A DNA stretch of 64,000 nucleotides from Malus domestica (lineage: Eukaryota > Streptophyta > Magnoliopsida > Rosales > Rosaceae): assembly GCF_042453785.1 (NCBI RefSeq), contig NC_091671.1, positions 37,959,001 to 38,023,000 of the forward strand, written 5' to 3'. The notes beneath the pieces are model-generated. The model saw only the letters and a list, made by a program, of their open reading frames with translations, was not told the DNA's origin and did no database searches. Shown one piece after another: positions 1 through 10,528 of this stretch (position 1 is its first letter; the number at the start of each line of letters is the position of its first letter). A program made the translations under genes and the position numbers.

Positions 1-35
1 TGAAACATATCCCCGAAATCGAAGAATGCTTTAGT

Positions 36-338
36 TTGGTACGACGAGAATCCCAAAGAGAGGCCACTATGACGGGAACAAAAACTACAATGGTAGTACC
101 CCCTATGGCTACGGTAACCAAGGCATCCAGTTCTCATCCACAGTTTAATAGAAGTGCTCAACCATCCCGTACCCAGGAGGATATAGATAAAAACAAACTC
201 TATTGCAATCACTGTAATGGAACAAGACATACTGAGGAAACCTGTTTTAAAATTCATGGCTACCCAGATTGGTACTGGGAAAAGAAGAAGGAATTAAAGG
301 CACGGGGAATAAGAGGACGAGACAAGCTCGAGTGGTAG
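36..338 (+). pseudogene. copia gag remnant with zinc knuckle
   Basis: A 100-codon frame contains a CNHCNGTRHTEETC segment followed by FKIHGYPDWY. This is the CX2CX4HX4C nucleocapsid knuckle and the following HGYPDWY motif typical of plant copia gag. The frame starts inside gag and stops at 338, with no continuous link to the next domain, so this is a fragment of the element's gag. Its original role would be RNA packaging in the virus-like particle. Confidence 0.85.
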
Positions 339-696
339 CTATTAGACCTGGAGCAGCGTGCAGTGAACCAGGGGACCAAACTTGATAGGGGCCGAGGGAT
401 TGCTGCTGTTGCAGCAAGTCAGCCATGGCCCACTTCATTTAACCCAATCACAGCAGCCCAAGCTGCAAGGCCTACTTCAGAGGCAGCGTCCAAAGAAGGT
501 GAAACTGGTCTACTTCTATCCTTAATCAATCAAATCTCCATGGGTGACAACTCGAAAGATTCAGGTAAAATCGGTAAGGTTTTAATAACATCCACCAAAA
601 GAGATACTGGTTGGATCATCATTATTCTATCATATGACTTCACCATCTAAAGAATAGGTCATTACTGCCAACGGTGATGTTGCTCCTGTAACAGAA

Positions 697-1880
697 GTGA
701 GTTCTATTTCCCTTACTCTATCTTTGTTTATTCATAACGAACTACTTGTTCCATCATTATCCAATCATCTACTTTCTATTGGTCAAGTTACTGAGCAATT
801 AGATTGTGATGTGCTAATGTTTCCCACTTTTTGCCTACTTCAGGATATCCAGACTCCGGCGATAATTGGGCGTGGTACTAAGAGGATAGGGTTATATTAT
901 GTTGTTGATGTATCGGCAAGTCGAGTAAATCAAGTACGCATCAGTCATTCAAACAAGAATAAGATAGTCTGGTTATGGCATCGTCGATTAGGGCATGCAT
1001 CTTTTGGTTATTTAAAAAAATTGATTCCATCTTTATTTCATGGCGTTTCAAACTCTGATTTCCAGTGTAATGATTGCATTCTTGCAAAAATTAATCGTAT
1101 TTCTTATCTTTTGAGTTTCAATAAAAGAATAGTTCCTTTTGAGTTAGTGCATTCTGATGTGTGGGGGCGTTCTCCAGTAGCTACTAATCATGGGATTCGT
1201 TGGTTTGTTATTTTTGTGGATGACTGCACCAGAACATAGTGGCTTTATATTATGAAACATGAAAGTGATGTTGGACAAAATTTTCACCAGTTTGACTGCA
1301 TGGTTAAAAATCAATACTCTCTTCCCTTTAAGGTTCTCAGGTCCGATAATGGTGGAGAATATCTCAATACCAAAGTTTCTCAATATTTTTAGGAGCACGG
1401 CATTCTTCATGAGACTACCTGCCCATAAACCCCACAACAAAATGGTGTTGTCGAACGCAAAAATAGACACATTTTGGAAACCACTTAAGCACTCCTTATT
1501 GGTGCTCACGCTCCTCACTCCTCACTCCTATTAGGTGGATGCCGTCAAATACTCCGTTTATCTAATGAACTGAATGCCCTCTCGAGTGCATAATTTTCTC
1601 ACTCCTATGGAAGTTTTTGCTGATCATGTGACGTTACCATTTTCCCTTCATTTATCACCACGTATCTTTGGTTGTGTGGCCTATGTACACCTCCATAACA
1701 ATCAACGTAGTAAATTGGATCCATGTGCAGTTCGATGTATTTTTCTAGGATTTAATGGTCAACAAAAGGGGTGCTGGTGCTATCACCCTCCTACCAAGCA
1801 TATGTATGTCACTATAGATGTTACATTTTCCGAGCATAAGATGTTTTTTCTTACTGACCACACCTACTATAATCTTTAGG
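697..1880 (+). pseudogene. copia GAG-pre-integrase and integrase remnant
   Basis: The frame 697-1239 carries the GAG-pre-integrase signature (WLWHRRLGHASFGYL, then CNDCILAK), the HX3H-CX2C zinc-binding part that precedes integrase. It continues with HSDVWG and FVIFVDDCTRT, the start of the integrase core. The rest of the core appears in other frames (1259-1534), and the C-terminal integrase part with the LTPMEVF motif is at 1574-1880. At least two frameshifts and several stops separate these pieces, so no functional integrase could be made. Confidence 0.85.
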
Positions 1881-2449
1881 GGGAGATGAGCACATAAGAT
1901 TATAGTTGGATTGATCTTCCAACTCAATAGCAGTGAGAGCGTGACATCTGCGGTAATGGAATCTACCGTGACCCAACAGTGGGTTTGAGTGACTGTCATG
2001 ACCCAACAGTGGGTTTGAGTGACTACCGTGTGCCCAATAGCATACGTGAGCCCAATCTAAGATACTGCGCCCTTTGACTCACAGTTTGGACAGCCCAAGC
2101 ACTTCAAGAAATAACCCTTCTCTAGTTATACCCGTCCATATGCCCGAGGATATCCTTGAGGTAAGTTTGTCCCAATCTGATGTAGCTTATAATTTGACAA
2201 ACATTGAGAGTACTTATGTATTGCCTCCTAGATAAAACCGTGGGAAACCTCCTGACAGGTACTCTCCAGATGGAAAAGTGAGATATGCAATTGCAAAGTA
2301 TGTTTCTATGCATCGACTATCTTCCAAGTATCAAGCATTGGTGAATACAATGGATGGAATTAAAATTCCAACGAAAGTGGAAGAAGCTTTGCGTGATCCT
2401 TGATGGACAGAATCAATGGAGGTCGAAATGAAGGCTTTACAAAAAAAAA

Positions 2450-3860
2450 AAAATGGAACTTAGAGCGTGGAGCCACTACCCCAAGGAAAAAGATCAGTGG
2501 GATGCAAATGGGTGTTCACCATCAAACACAAAGCAGATGGAACCATTGACATATACAAGGCAAGGTTGGTTGCTAAGGGATACACATAGACTTTTGGAGT
2601 AGATTATTAGGAAACATTTGCTCCAGTAGCAAAGATGAACATTATACGGGTTCTTTTGTCTTTAGCTGCTAATTTTGATTGGCCGTTGAAACAATTTGAT
2701 GTAAAAAATGTTTTTCTTCACAGAGATCTGGAAGAAAAAGTATACATGGAGCTTCCACCTGGGTATGAAGTGCATAATAGAATAAGTAAGGTGTGTAGAC
2801 TGTGAAAGGCTCTTTATGGACTCAAACAATCGCCGAGAGCCTGGTTTGGAAGATTCACTGATGCAATGAAATGCAGATCAAACTTTGTTTATCAAACGCA
2901 TGGGAGAAAAGGTTACCTTATTGATAATATATGTGGATGATATGGTAGTCACAGGTAATGATACAGAAGAGATGGAGAGACTACATGTGTATCTTTCTAC
3001 GGAGTTTGAGATGAAAGATTTAGGAGGTTTGAAATACTTCTTGGGAATTGAAGTTGCTCGTTCCCGTGATAGTATTTATCTATCTCAACGAAAGTATGTT
3101 CTGGATCTTTTGTCTAAGACAGAGATGTTGGCATGTAAACCGGCAGAAACACCTATAGTTCAAAATCATCATTTGGCGATATACCCGGACCAAGTCCCAG
3201 CAAACAGGGAAAGATACCAGAAGTTAGTAGGAAGGTTGATTTACTTGTCTCTCACGAAACCATATATTGCATATGATGTTAGTGTAGTAAGTCAATTTAT
3301 GCACTCTCCTAGTAAGGACCACATGGCTGCAGTAATGCGAATATTGAGTTATTTGAAAGGAGCACTTGGAAAAGGATTGATTTTCATAAAATATGGGCAT
3401 TTGGAGGTCAAAGGGTACACTGATGCTGATTGGGCTGGGAATATTACTGATAGACGCTCTACATCAGGGTACTTTACATTTGTTGTAGGAAATCTTGTGA
3501 CTTGGAGGAGCAAGAAACAAAATGTGGTTGCTAGGTCAATAGTAGAGGCCGAATATCGTGGTATGGCACATGGGATTTGTGAGTTATTATGGTTGATGAT
3601 TCTTCTTACAGAGATTAGGTTCAAGCCACGTGGAGCTATGTTATTGTATTGTGATAATCAGGATACGCGAGAAATAGCTAATGATCCGGTTCAGCATGAT
3701 CGTACAAAACATGTTGAGGTGGATAGACATTTTATCAAAGAAAAGTTGGATGTCAACTTAGTTGAAATTCCATACGTAAGATCTGAGGACTAGTTGGCCG
3801 ACGTGTTAACTCATGCAGTGTCAGCAAAAGTGTTTCAGGACTCACTGGACAAGTTGGGTC
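2450..3860 (+). pseudogene. copia reverse transcriptase-RNase H remnant
   Basis: Short frames from 2450 give the copia RT start (GCKWVFTIKHKADG, then RLVAKGYT), each broken by stops. The 302-codon frame 2885-3793 holds the RT catalytic YVDDMV motif near residue 17, the KDLGGLKYFLGIEV motif, and RNase H with YTDADWAG and RRSTSGY. The RT and RNase H core is therefore recognisable, but upstream stops make it a pseudogene. It is followed by a short tail and the polypurine tract. Confidence 0.93.
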
Positions 3861-3893
3861 TAGGAGATATCTATGCACCAACTTGAGGGAGAG

Positions 3894-4085
3894 TGTTGCG
3901 TGAGTCAACATTGGGGAATAAGGAATGTAGAGATATTTTGGGTATATAATTATGTAATTGGTATCCTTGTATATTTGGGATACTTGTTTCCTAGTTTGTA
4001 GGAGATTGTATAAGTTTATATATTCCTCTATGAGAGAAGAATAATATCAGAACAATATTTTACCAAAACCTAGAATTCTATCTGG
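3894..4085 (+). repeat. copia 3' LTR (start, possibly truncated)
   Basis: A purine-rich tract (TTGAGGGAGAG) ends just before TGTTGCGTGAGTC, the expected polypurine tract/LTR junction after the RNase H frame. About 190 bases of LTR-like sequence follow, including tata-rich stretches, before the MITE at 4087. The matching 5' LTR is off the window, so the right boundary is not proven. Confidence 0.6.
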
Positions 4086-4086
4086 A

Positions 4087-4316
4087 TATATGTGTTAAAA
4101 AGTTAATAACTTAAAAATAAAATTTTCCACTAGTTACATAAAAATACGTGGTGTACCATCCATGTTCCCATCATAATGAAAATTTTCTCAAAACAAACAG
4201 TGAGTCTTGGGCATCATTTTTAGTTGTGACGAGAAGATGGATGGTACACCACATGTTTTTATGTAAGTGGTGGAAAATTTTGATTTTTAAGTTATAAATC
4301 TTTTAACACACATAAC
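4087..4316. mobile_element. MITE, about 230 bp, long terminal inverted repeats
   Basis: The left arm (about 4089-4165) and the right arm (about 4240-4314) are inverted copies of each other over roughly 75 bases with few mismatches. Both contain the GGTGTACCATCCAT block. The arms flank a 75-base spacer with no coding capacity. This is the shape of a non-autonomous DNA transposon or foldback MITE. Superfamily not assigned. Confidence 0.8.
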
Positions 4317-5021
4317 CCACCATTTATATAGGGACACATGATGTGACGGTCACACTGAAAAATCTCTCGAGTCTTGGGACATTGTTTTTTTTTTTTTCCG
4401 AAGCTCCAAGTCGCTAGCTAGATCTTTTGGCTTTTCTAATTAATTACTGCATTTGGGACCAGTTTTTTATTGGAATTTTTGAAGCCTTTGGCAGCTTATC
4501 AACTTATCTGAATTTCTGTCAAATTGTAAGAACTTATTCCACTCCACACACATCACAGATAATCCAAAAACATTATTAGTATAAAGATCCCTCCAAAATA
4601 CTAATACATTATTAGCTCGAAACAAAAAAAAAATAAAAGAGCTTCGTAAGCATGAGCACACCAATTTGATAAAACTCTGGAAACCATAATCATACTGCTA
4701 AGACGTTGAGCTTGAGCGTGAGTTTATGCCCTAATGAACTCCACATGATCAAGCTTTGCTGGAGAAATATCAGGATCACCAACAATGGCAACCAAATCCC
4801 TATCATCACCATTCAAATAAGCCTTCAAAAATGCCACAACAATCTCACCCACAGCCTTCCTCATTAGCTCCCTCGGTCCCTTCCCATTTTTACACATGCA
4901 CCCCAACAATGCCCCAACTATGCCCTGTGGATCGTCGTCCAACATGTCCATGTGCCCATAGTCCTTGACAACAAAATGTGCACATGGGGGTTTGCATTCA
5001 TAGAAGAACTCCTTGTGGTTC

Positions 5022-6126
5022 TGTTTGGGCCCAAAATATCAGTTTGGGCCGAGTATAGAATTATTCTCGGCCTAGAAGGCCTTACGACAGGGTTATCAGG
5101 GATCGTTTAGTTCTGGATCGGTTAGGTCGTGGGCTTCCAAACCTGGGTCGGTCAAGTCATGCTGCAAGACGAGTCGAATCCTGGTGCAATGAGGAGTCTC
5201 GGCAAGATTAATAACCCGGAAGTGAATCCGGCTCAATAAAGGACTAGGATCACAATTATAGTGAAAATAGGACTGGTCGAGTTGGTGTTTGATCAGGAGA
5301 AGAAGACCTAATCTGAGTAGGGTTTTAACTCGACCTTAAAGGTATCCAGTGCTATAAATAAAGGGGGATGTGCATCATTGAAAGCCCCTCCAATTCAACA
5401 CACAACTGCCATGCGCAAACTCTCTCAACAACTTTGAGATTTTTATTTTCTCTTTTCGCTGACAAATCTTCCGTTGGCATAAACAACACTGTGAAAGCAA
5501 CCGGTGATATCTTAAGTCAGCATAGATAGCTCTGTCGTCGTAGAATCAGCCGATCTCGCAGCATCTTCCGTTGGCATCAACAGCACTGCAACGAGGACGG
5601 TTGGTTACTTGTCCAAGTCTCAGTCAAGAAGGATTTCTAAATCTTTATTGATTGAGGTAATCTCATTAGCCTTCTCGGCGCATTGCACGCCGAGTTATTT
5701 TATGATTGGATACTCTCAAGTGGGATTTAGAGTTCGGCATTCAGACGGGCGAACCACGTTCACTATTAAGACTTATATTCGCTTTGAGTATTTGTGCCCT
5801 TACACTTCGGTGTCGATTCGGCGTGAGTTTACTCTGACGAATAACATCACTGTGACCGAATCCGACGACAACGATTCGTGAACTTCGTAAAAATAGTAGC
5901 ATTGTCTTCAGGTTCGAGAACCCAAGAGGCCGAGACGTGTTCCTTCCTCGGTCGCAATTGCAAGACACAGAAGTCAGCCGCGCACCCAACGCAACATCAA
6001 TAAATTTACTCCTCGGCTGAGCTCGGCCGACGAGTTGGCACGCCCCGCATTCACCAAATGACGTAGTTAGCTTATAGATTACTCGGCCTGCGCGCCACGT
6101 AGGCTTGGTAGTTTTTAGGGTCAATA
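5022..6126. mobile_element. LTR-like insertion in chlorophyllase exon 2, 5-bp target duplication
   Basis: The 1105-base block is flanked by GGTTC at 5017-5021 and again at 6127-6131, a perfect 5-bp target duplication as made by LTR-retroelement integrase. It starts with TGTTTGGGCCC and ends ...GTCAATA. It has a TATAAATA box at 5353-5360 on the plus strand and no RT or gag frame. GC content is higher than the flanks. It is best read as a solo LTR of about 1.1 kb, or a small TRIM/LARD-type element. The chlorophyllase frame resumes directly across the two target copies, which fixes the boundaries well. Confidence 0.75.
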
Positions 6127-6837
6127 GGTTCACGCCATCTGGGGCACATGGTTGTGCCATGCAAGCATTCTGGTTCCGGTCTCAGTCCGGTCCCGATCAC
6201 TACGACCGGAATCGAGAGGTTGAACGATTGAGGGGAGAATAGGTGAGAATATGGGGATATGTTCTGCAGTGTTGGTCAGCACCCGCCACAGGGTCAATGC
6301 CTATGAGGACTGATATTTTGAGGGAGAGTGAAGATTTGGCATGCCCAAGTGCTGTTGCAAATGCTGTTTTCCCACCTTTGCTGCGGCCTGCTAGAGCAAA
6401 TTTGGTGAAGTCTGCTACAACATTTTCTGGCAGCAGGGATTGGAGGCCTTTTGGTAACCAGTTTATGACTTTTGCCCCTAATTCGATTTCCTCAGGTCCA
6501 CTTGGAGGTACATACCCACATAACTAATCAAAATGACAAGCTCACAAATTAATTTTGTTGTCAGACGATGTATTAAAACTATGAAAATTGGCCAAAATAA
6601 TCCTAATTTATTTTTTCAAATCATGAAATGATCATTTTTTTTTTAAATATGGTCGATATTTGATGGATAGGTGTTTAATACATGATTGCTATGTAGTCAG
6701 TATTGCATCGCTATTATTTGATTTTTTTTTTTTTTATCTGTTTAGCAATTTGGATTTAATTTCTGATCATTTAATAAATTTTCCTTAAAACTAAAAGTTT
6801 GTTTGGAAGTTCATTTAAAATGGTGAAAAATATTTTT

Positions 6838-7014
6838 AGATAGGGTAAATTAGGGAAACTTAATTTGTAGACTAAATTTGCAAATTAAGTAATTTGTCAA
6901 CAATACGAAATAAACATGTTAATTAACACTTAAGTAATATCGAATCATCAACTTTCATGTCATTTAGGTTACAAAATTTGGTCAACAAATTTAGTCTCCC
7001 TCGCATATTATCCT
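6838..7014. mobile_element. MITE family C, copy 1 (in chlorophyllase pseudogene intron)
   Basis: A 175-base AT-rich element whose ends (AGGGTAAATTAGGGAAAC at left, TAGTCTCCCTCGCATATTATCC at right) are imperfect inverted copies. The interior, with ACTAAATTTGCAAATTAAG and ATCATCAACTTTCATGTCATTTAG, matches two further copies near 50.8-52.2 kb. Confidence 0.7.
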
Positions 7015-7046
7015 TTTAGGGTTTAGGGTTTACGGTTTAGGGTATA
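7015..7046 (+). repeat. Short telomere-like TTTAGGG tract
   Basis: Three to four units of the plant telomere heptamer TTTAGGG, one altered to TTTACGG, lie at the right end of the MITE inside the pseudogene intron. Confidence 0.7.
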
Positions 7047-8010
7047 GGTAATTAAAGCACACTAAACAAAAGTTCTTATAGGCATAAAAGCATTTTCAAA
7101 CACTCATGACCCTTTTGTTGTAGTAGATTAGAGCTCAAATATTAAGGACGATAATTGTTGAAGTAGGAAAAAAAATTACACTATATGGCCTTAATATAGA
7201 ATATTGTAAGACAATAGTACCTGAGGTGCTACAGCTACGAATCCATGAGAAGCTATGTGCTGGAGTAACTCTTTATAGAAATAGTTGCTGAGGTAGAAGC
7301 CGTGATGAAGCAAGATTACAGGGTAGGTGCCGGCAACTGTCGGTGTAACGATGAACAAGGGCTTTGGAGGTGCTGAAGAATCAAAGCAGGAAGACAGTGG
7401 CGTCTCCTCTGTGATGCATTTGAAGGTGCAATTTCCTTGATAAAAAAACAGATGTAGCAGCTGACTTAAATTTTTCCACAAGTGCCATGGGGCTCATTGT
7501 ATGTGAGTACTACGTAATGTGAGCCTACTAGTTCTTTCTTATAGTGAACCAATGGTTGGGCAGCAAATATGGGAAGATCAGTTTGAACTTGGCTGAAAAA
7601 CTTGAGAAACAAATTGCATGTGATGAAATAAAGAGGGAAGCGATTTTGTCACACCTTGCCTAATAAGAACAAGGCAATTGAAAGGGAAAGGCCTTGCCCT
7701 TGAGTAACACATGGAAAATGCAAAGCTGTTGTTAAGTCGTAGGTCTACTCGGAGAGGTCGTAATAAACAAGAATGGGGACTACTAGGCTTTTGTATCGTA
7801 GTAATAATTTGTGAGGTCCAAATCAAGTGGGGCTAACCCTGAAAGTACACTACCAGTATACCTGTCACCTTGTGTGAGAGGCTGAGGGCCAATTTCAGAA
7901 TTTTTGTCCCCTATGCCATGTACCCGGCCGGTGCTGATATTTTCTTTTTCATTTTCCTTTCTACTTTTAAATTGTACAAAGGATGCAATTGCTATTAGGT
8001 TGATATTATA

Positions 8011-8231
8011 GGAGGTGGATTGTCTCCTTCCCATTTCCATACTTTTTTCATCTTTTTCTGTTTATGTGGTAACGGTTAAGTCACGTCAATATTTTATATT
8101 AATTTTTTTATAAAAATAATAAAATAAAAAGTAATAAGAATATAAAATGTTAACGTGACTTAACGGTGACCACACAAAACAGAAGGAGATGGGAAGAGTA
8201 TGAAAATGGGAGGACAGACAATCCACCTCCT
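8011..8231. mobile_element. MITE family B, copy 1
   Basis: The arms are inverted copies of about 100 bases each: left GGAGGTGGATTGTC... and right ...GACAATCCACCTCC, with GGTTAAGTCACGT near the inner end of the left arm. The element is flanked by ATATTATA at 8003-8010 and 8232-8239, an 8-bp target duplication as for hAT-type elements. A second family member is at about 34790-34990. Confidence 0.85.
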
Positions 8232-8628
8232 ATATTATATGCATACTTGTACCTCATTCACCTATTATTTAGTCATGTTTTGTGCTAGATTGTTGGATGT
8301 AATGTGTTTTGTGAGAATTTTATAGAAAATATGGATTGAGAACAAAATGTAGATTTAAGTAAAAATACGAGAATACCTGAAGAATTACGAGTTTGGTTGC
8401 TATTATGTGCCGTTTGGACCTATGCAAGTAAATTTGGCTAATCAAGGAACAAAATCCAAAGAGGATTAGGAGTGGTGCCGTGTTCAAAGCGGAAAAGGAA
8501 AAAAGCTTTGATTTTGTTTGCCAACGAAGACTTGAATCCGAATCCAAATCCAAATTGGATTAGCTAGTTATTACCCTAATTCTAAAGGTTTGTGACATAT
8601 ATAGAGAGAGGGTGTGGGAATTCTTTCT

Positions 8629-8908
8629 CACCACCACCAATTCATATTTTCCACCAAAAATACAACAAGGAGTCGACGTTGCATTGCTTTGGAGCCGAGT
8701 TGGAGTTTCAATAATTCTTCTATGCCATTATTCAACCATGTCTATCCTTAGTCGGTCATAACAACTAGGCTACATCTTAGCCCCCAAAAAAAAATGTTCA
8801 TGATCGATCATTATACATGGTTGAATTTGATGGCATGGAAGAATTCTTGAAACTACAACTCGGCTCCTTGTATTTTTGGTGGAAGATATGAATTGGTGGT
8901 GGTGAAAA
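8629..8908. repeat. Long imperfect inverted repeat (hairpin)
   Basis: The left arm 8629-8735 and right arm 8822-8908 are inverted copies that share CACCACCACCAATTCATAT, CCACCAAAAATACAA and GGAGCCGAGTTG. The left arm has about 28 extra bases. The RNA would fold into an 80-bp-plus hairpin. No protein frame fits. It may be a MITE or foldback element, or a source of small RNA. Confidence 0.7.
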
Positions 8909-8952
8909 TGAATTGGTGATGAGTATGACAAGGTGACGGTAGAAGAAATGAT

Positions 8953-9598
8953 TGTTGTGTTTGGCTCATATATTTGTGAGTAATTATGAGTCATGTGTTG
9001 ACAACAATTGAAGACATGATGACTACCACAAGCAAAGTTATACTTTATAGACTAGGTATAGACTTTGGTGCATGCTAGGTAGGCTAGGTAATAATTATGT
9101 CATGTGAACTTAAGACTTTTTGGTCTTGGTTGTTGGCATAGTTGCTAGTGTATGCCTATAACTAGATGCAATATTTGTGCATTTAGTAATGCTTAGAAAG
9201 TGGGAAGGTAAGCATCATAAAAGCATCCAAGGGGGGAGCATCCGGCTCTCCCATGGGAAAGGTTGAACATGGGTTGAGAGAAAATCAAGAGAGCTAGAGT
9301 GAAAAGTATTCTAGTGAAAGAACTCTTGGGGTAGAGTGAGGCTCTTAAGAAAATTCTATGAGTGAGTGTGCAAGGGATTCGGGATTGAGTTATGTTGATT
9401 TAACTCATGTGTACTTGTACTGTTATTCTCATAGTGAAGAGCAATATCTCTCCGGGGACGTAGGCATGTTTTTGCCGAACCTCGTAAATTTCTCAGTGTC
9501 TTTATTTCTTGTATTTTATTATGTTCAACTGAGTGTGATTTGGTGAGGTTGTAATCTGAATCTCGTTTCCGCACTAACGAACGGGTCAAGGCACAACA
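8953..9598 (+). repeat. 5' LTR of compact copia element
   Basis: 646 bases with TGTTGTG/CACAACA ends. It is followed directly by the primer-binding site. It is nearly identical to 10529-11191. Confidence 0.95.
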
Positions 9599-9600
9599 AT

Positions 9601-9612
9601 TGGTATCAGAGC
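9601..9612 (+). other. Primer-binding site (tRNA-Met type)
   Basis: TGGTATCAGAGC begins two bases after the 5' LTR. It is complementary to the 3' end of plant initiator tRNA-Met, which primes minus-strand synthesis in most copia elements. Confidence 0.9.
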
Positions 9613-9671
9613 ATCGTTGGAGGCTTGGTTCGTTGGAGGTCCAGATTTGTTGTTCACCATAGAATTTTCAG

Positions 9672-10143
9672 TTGAGCAGTTTAATGGGAGAGGCGGTTTT
9701 ACTCTTGGTAAAGGAGAGTAATGGAAGCCTGAAGAAATGGAAGCCGTGTTCAAGGATACTTGGATCAACTGCGAAAGTTGATGTTGAGGAAGAAGAAAAA
9801 GGCCTCTTTCTTCTTACCTCACTTTCAGATTCGTACGAGAACCTTGTGAAACTTTACTGCATGGAAAGATACAATAAGTTTGGAGCAGGTGAAAGCTTCT
9901 TTGGTGTGGAATGATACACAAAGGAGACCATGGATGATGGTGGGCACAAGACTGCTTAAGCTATTCAAGGTTGGAATCATGGAAGAAAATTGGAAAGAGG
10001 ATTTGAGAGAGACACCAGGTTCAGATCCGGTTCCAGAGGCAAGGGTCCACAGTGCTTTGGTGCAAGGCCGGGTGGTAGCAAGTTTGTGGCATAAGGCTTC
10101 AAGTATGCCATCTAGGTACTCGAAGCAACACTTCTCCTGGTGA
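9672..10143 (+). pseudogene. copia gag remnant inside the compact element
   Basis: A frame from 9672 contains LFLLTSLSDSYENLV, the UBN2/gag motif of copia elements. The following frame (9880) reads MEQVKASLVWND, the usual next piece of gag, so a frameshift lies between. No protease, integrase or RT signature is present before the second LTR. Confidence 0.75.
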
Positions 10144-10528
10144 TGTTTAATCTCAAGTGTTGCAGGGGTTTTGCAACAGATGGAGCTATGGGATTCACAG
10201 GTGATGAGATGGTCCTGAGGTATGAGGAAGTGTGGAAATTTTGTCTGGCTCGATGGGTTGTTGCTGGAAACGGGCGCGCTGATGAGTTTCCAGGTTACAG
10301 ACAATGAAGATGAGGAAAACCTGTTAGAGGAGACGAGGGTGTGTCAAGATCCTGTCTGAAGCTAAATGGTGAATTTTAGCTTGCAGCAACTACATATGCA
10401 TTGGCAATGACTGAATCGGAACAGGACCAACGAGGTTGATTCGGGGTGTGTATGCTGGTACGTAAGGCCAATGAGCTTTGGTGATGGGTGCAAGGATTTT
10501 TGCATGGTGTATTCGCCAAGGTGGAGAT

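Larger units (their letters stand above)
1..4085 (+). mobile_element. Ty1/copia retrotransposon, degenerate, 5' end outside window
   Basis: Domain order gag zinc knuckle, GAG-pre-integrase, integrase, reverse transcriptase, RNase H, then a polypurine tract and LTR start is the copia order. The coding region is broken into many short frames by stops and frameshifts, so it is non-autonomous. Stops such as those in the RT region near 2590 and 2610 are TAG. The 5' LTR is not in the window. A short tandem duplication (about 35-bp unit, 1966-2035) lies between integrase and RT. The 3' end abuts a MITE at 4087, so the end of the 3' LTR is uncertain. Confidence 0.93.
4724..7497 (-). pseudogene. CLH1: Chlorophyllase-like pseudogene, two exons, split by an insertion
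   Basis: Chlorophyllase removes the phytol chain from chlorophyll. Exon 1 (7497 to 7221) encodes PPKPLFIVTPTVAGTYPVIL and LLQHIASHGFVAVAPQ, ending at a GT donor. Exon 2 starts at 6523 and keeps the serine-lipase box as GRSKGG (usually GHSRGG) and the IGIDPVAGADQ segment. It is interrupted at 6126-5022 by an inserted element, then resumes at 5021 with EFFYECKPPCAHFVVKDYGH and HMDMLDDDPQG, ending at a stop at 4724. Defects: a frameshift in a T-rich run of exon 1 near 7441, two small frameshifts in exon 2 (near 6225 and 6155), and the insertion. Intron 1 (7220-6524) holds a MITE and telomere-like repeats. The family call is firm; the gene is not functional as read here. Confidence 0.9.

Noticed and set aside
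5741-6160. Minus-strand 139-codon frame
   Set aside because: It starts in chlorophyllase exon 2 (CAPDGVN) and reads into the inserted element, so it is a chance fusion.
6243-6527. Plus-strand 94-codon frame
   Set aside because: The opposite strand encodes chlorophyllase exon 2; this is its shadow.
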